Shown: positions 14,099 to 14,758 of the stretch, piece after piece | Layout of the letters: every line of letters begins with the position of its first letter | Numbering within the stretch: position 1 is the first letter of the stretch | NCBI GenBank assembly: GCA_947479995.1 | Contig: CANKBT010000035.1 | Location: 1 to 14,758 of the forward strand | Direction: 5' to 3' | Origin: Frankiaceae bacterium | GTDB taxonomy: Bacteria > Actinomycetota > Actinomycetes > Mycobacteriales > SCTD01 | DNA length: 14,758 nt | Notes under the pieces: model-generated | The model's database searches: none | What the model was told of the DNA's origin: nothing | Seen by the model: the letters and a program-made list of their open reading frames with translations, nothing else | Program-made: the position numbers and the translations under genes

Positions 14099-14758
14099 GC
14101 CGGCCGGCGCCCGTCGTCGTCGTCCACCCCGACGCCGACGTGCTCGCCACCGCCGTGGCCGCCCGGCTCGTCACCCGGCTCGCCGACGCGCAGGCGCTGC
14201 GCGGCACCGCCTCGGTCGTGCTCACCGGCGGCGGCATCGGCACGGCCGCGATGCGCGCCCTGCGCGACACCCCCGCCCGCGCGGCGGTCGACTGGTCGCG
14301 CGTCGACGTCTGGTGGGGCGACGAGCGCTGGGTCGAGCCGGACTCCGACGACCGCAACGACCGCCAGGCCCGCGAGGCCCTGCTCGACGCGCTCCCCCTC
14401 GACCCGGCGCGCGTGCACCCGATGGGCTCGACCGCCACGCACCCGACGCCCGAGGCCTCGGCCGACGCGTACGCCGCCGAGCTCGCGCAGGCCGCCGGCC
14501 CCGACCGCGACGTCCCCGAGTTCGACGTGCTGCTGCTCGGCGTCGGCCCCGAGGGCCACACCGCGTCGATCTTCCCCGAGTCGCCGGCCGCCCACGACGA
14601 GCGGACCGTGCTGTCGGTGCACGGCTGCCCCAAGCCCCCGCCGACCCGGGTGTCCCTCGGCATGGCGGCCCTCACGGCCGCCCGCGAGGTGTGGATGGTC
14701 GTCGCCGGCGAGGAGAAGGCCCCCGTCGTCGCCCTCGCCGTCGGCGGCGCCGGGCCGG
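14095..14758 (+). CDS. pgl: 6-phosphogluconolactonase, 3' end beyond window
   Basis: Hydrolyses 6-phosphoglucono-lactone, the product of Zwf, to 6-phosphogluconate. The window holds 221 codons, probably most of the gene, with no stop before the edge. The DevB/NagB-like fold is shown by VVLTGGGIGTAAM (41-53), VDVWWGDERWVEPDSDDRN (70-88), the signature LLLGVGPEGHTASIFPES (146-163) with His155, and EVWMVVAGEEKAPVV (198-212). The GTG start overlaps the opcA stop; no separate ribosome binding site is clear. Its place after zwf and opcA completes the oxidative branch, except for 6-phosphogluconate dehydrogenase, which is not in the window. Confidence 0.95.
   Translation, partial: MSRPAPVVVVHPDADVLATAVAARLVTRLADAQALRGTASVVLTGGGIGTAAMRALRDTPARAAVDWSRVDVWWGDERWVEPDSDDRNDRQAREALLDALPLDPARVHPMGSTATHPTPEASADAYAAELAQAAGPDRDVPEFDVLLLGVGPEGHTASIFPESPAAHDERTVLSVHGCPKPPPTRVSLGMAALTAAREVWMVVAGEEKAPVVALAVGGAGP

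Noticed and set aside
1..14758. Search for mobile elements, integrase or transposase genes, attachment sites, tRNAs, CRISPR arrays, toxin or defence genes.
   Set aside because: None seen. Base composition and codon use are uniform and gene content is core metabolism, so there is no sign of a transferred island or defence system.

Overview
The window is chromosomal DNA from a very GC-rich actinobacterium. Third codon positions are almost all G or C, nearly every gene starts with GTG, many genes overlap by a GTGA or ATGA, and several promoters look leaderless. The gene set (heme A synthase and heme O synthase beside tkt-tal-pgi-zwf-opcA-pgl) is the classic actinobacterial arrangement, and OpcA is found mainly in actinobacteria and cyanobacteria. 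I see no mobile element, tRNA, rRNA or CRISPR array. Genus cannot be set from the sequence alone.

Layout. (1) Positions 1-2482, plus strand: the tail of an ABC transporter ATPase, its ABC-2 permease, a membrane-anchored alpha/beta hydrolase and a MOSC-domain protein. They are packed with overlaps or a 1-bp gap, so probably one transcript. (2) Positions 2483-2613: a 131-bp convergent gap holding a long stem-loop with 15-bp perfect arms, probably a two-way terminator. (3) Positions 2614-3347, minus strand: a two-gene unit encoding a small membrane protein with a SURF1-like first helix and a DUF3817 membrane protein. (4) Positions 3345-3409: a symmetric divergent promoter region. (5) Positions 3407-4402, plus strand: ctaA, running tail to tail into the next unit with a 98-bp antisense overlap. 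(6) Positions 4305-6142, minus strand: ctaB followed by a translationally coupled ATP-grasp protein of unknown function. (7) Positions 6143-6326: divergent control region. (8) Positions 6327 to the window end, plus strand: tkt, tal, pgi, zwf, opcA and a truncated pgl, the core of the pentose phosphate pathway.

How the genes work together. CtaB makes heme O from heme B, and CtaA oxidises heme O to heme A for the aa3 cytochrome oxidase. The small membrane protein divergent from ctaA may help the same process, but that is inference. Zwf with OpcA, then Pgl, run the oxidative branch from glucose 6-phosphate; Pgi links it to glycolysis; Tkt and Tal run the non-oxidative branch. The tight coupling from tal to pgl suggests balanced synthesis of these enzymes.

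Most of the window is well-understood housekeeping DNA. The points that merit a second look are the 65-bp symmetric promoter region, the SURF1-like small protein, the orphan ATP-grasp gene between the two heme genes, the long hairpin, and a 10-codon mini-ORF between zwf and opcA.
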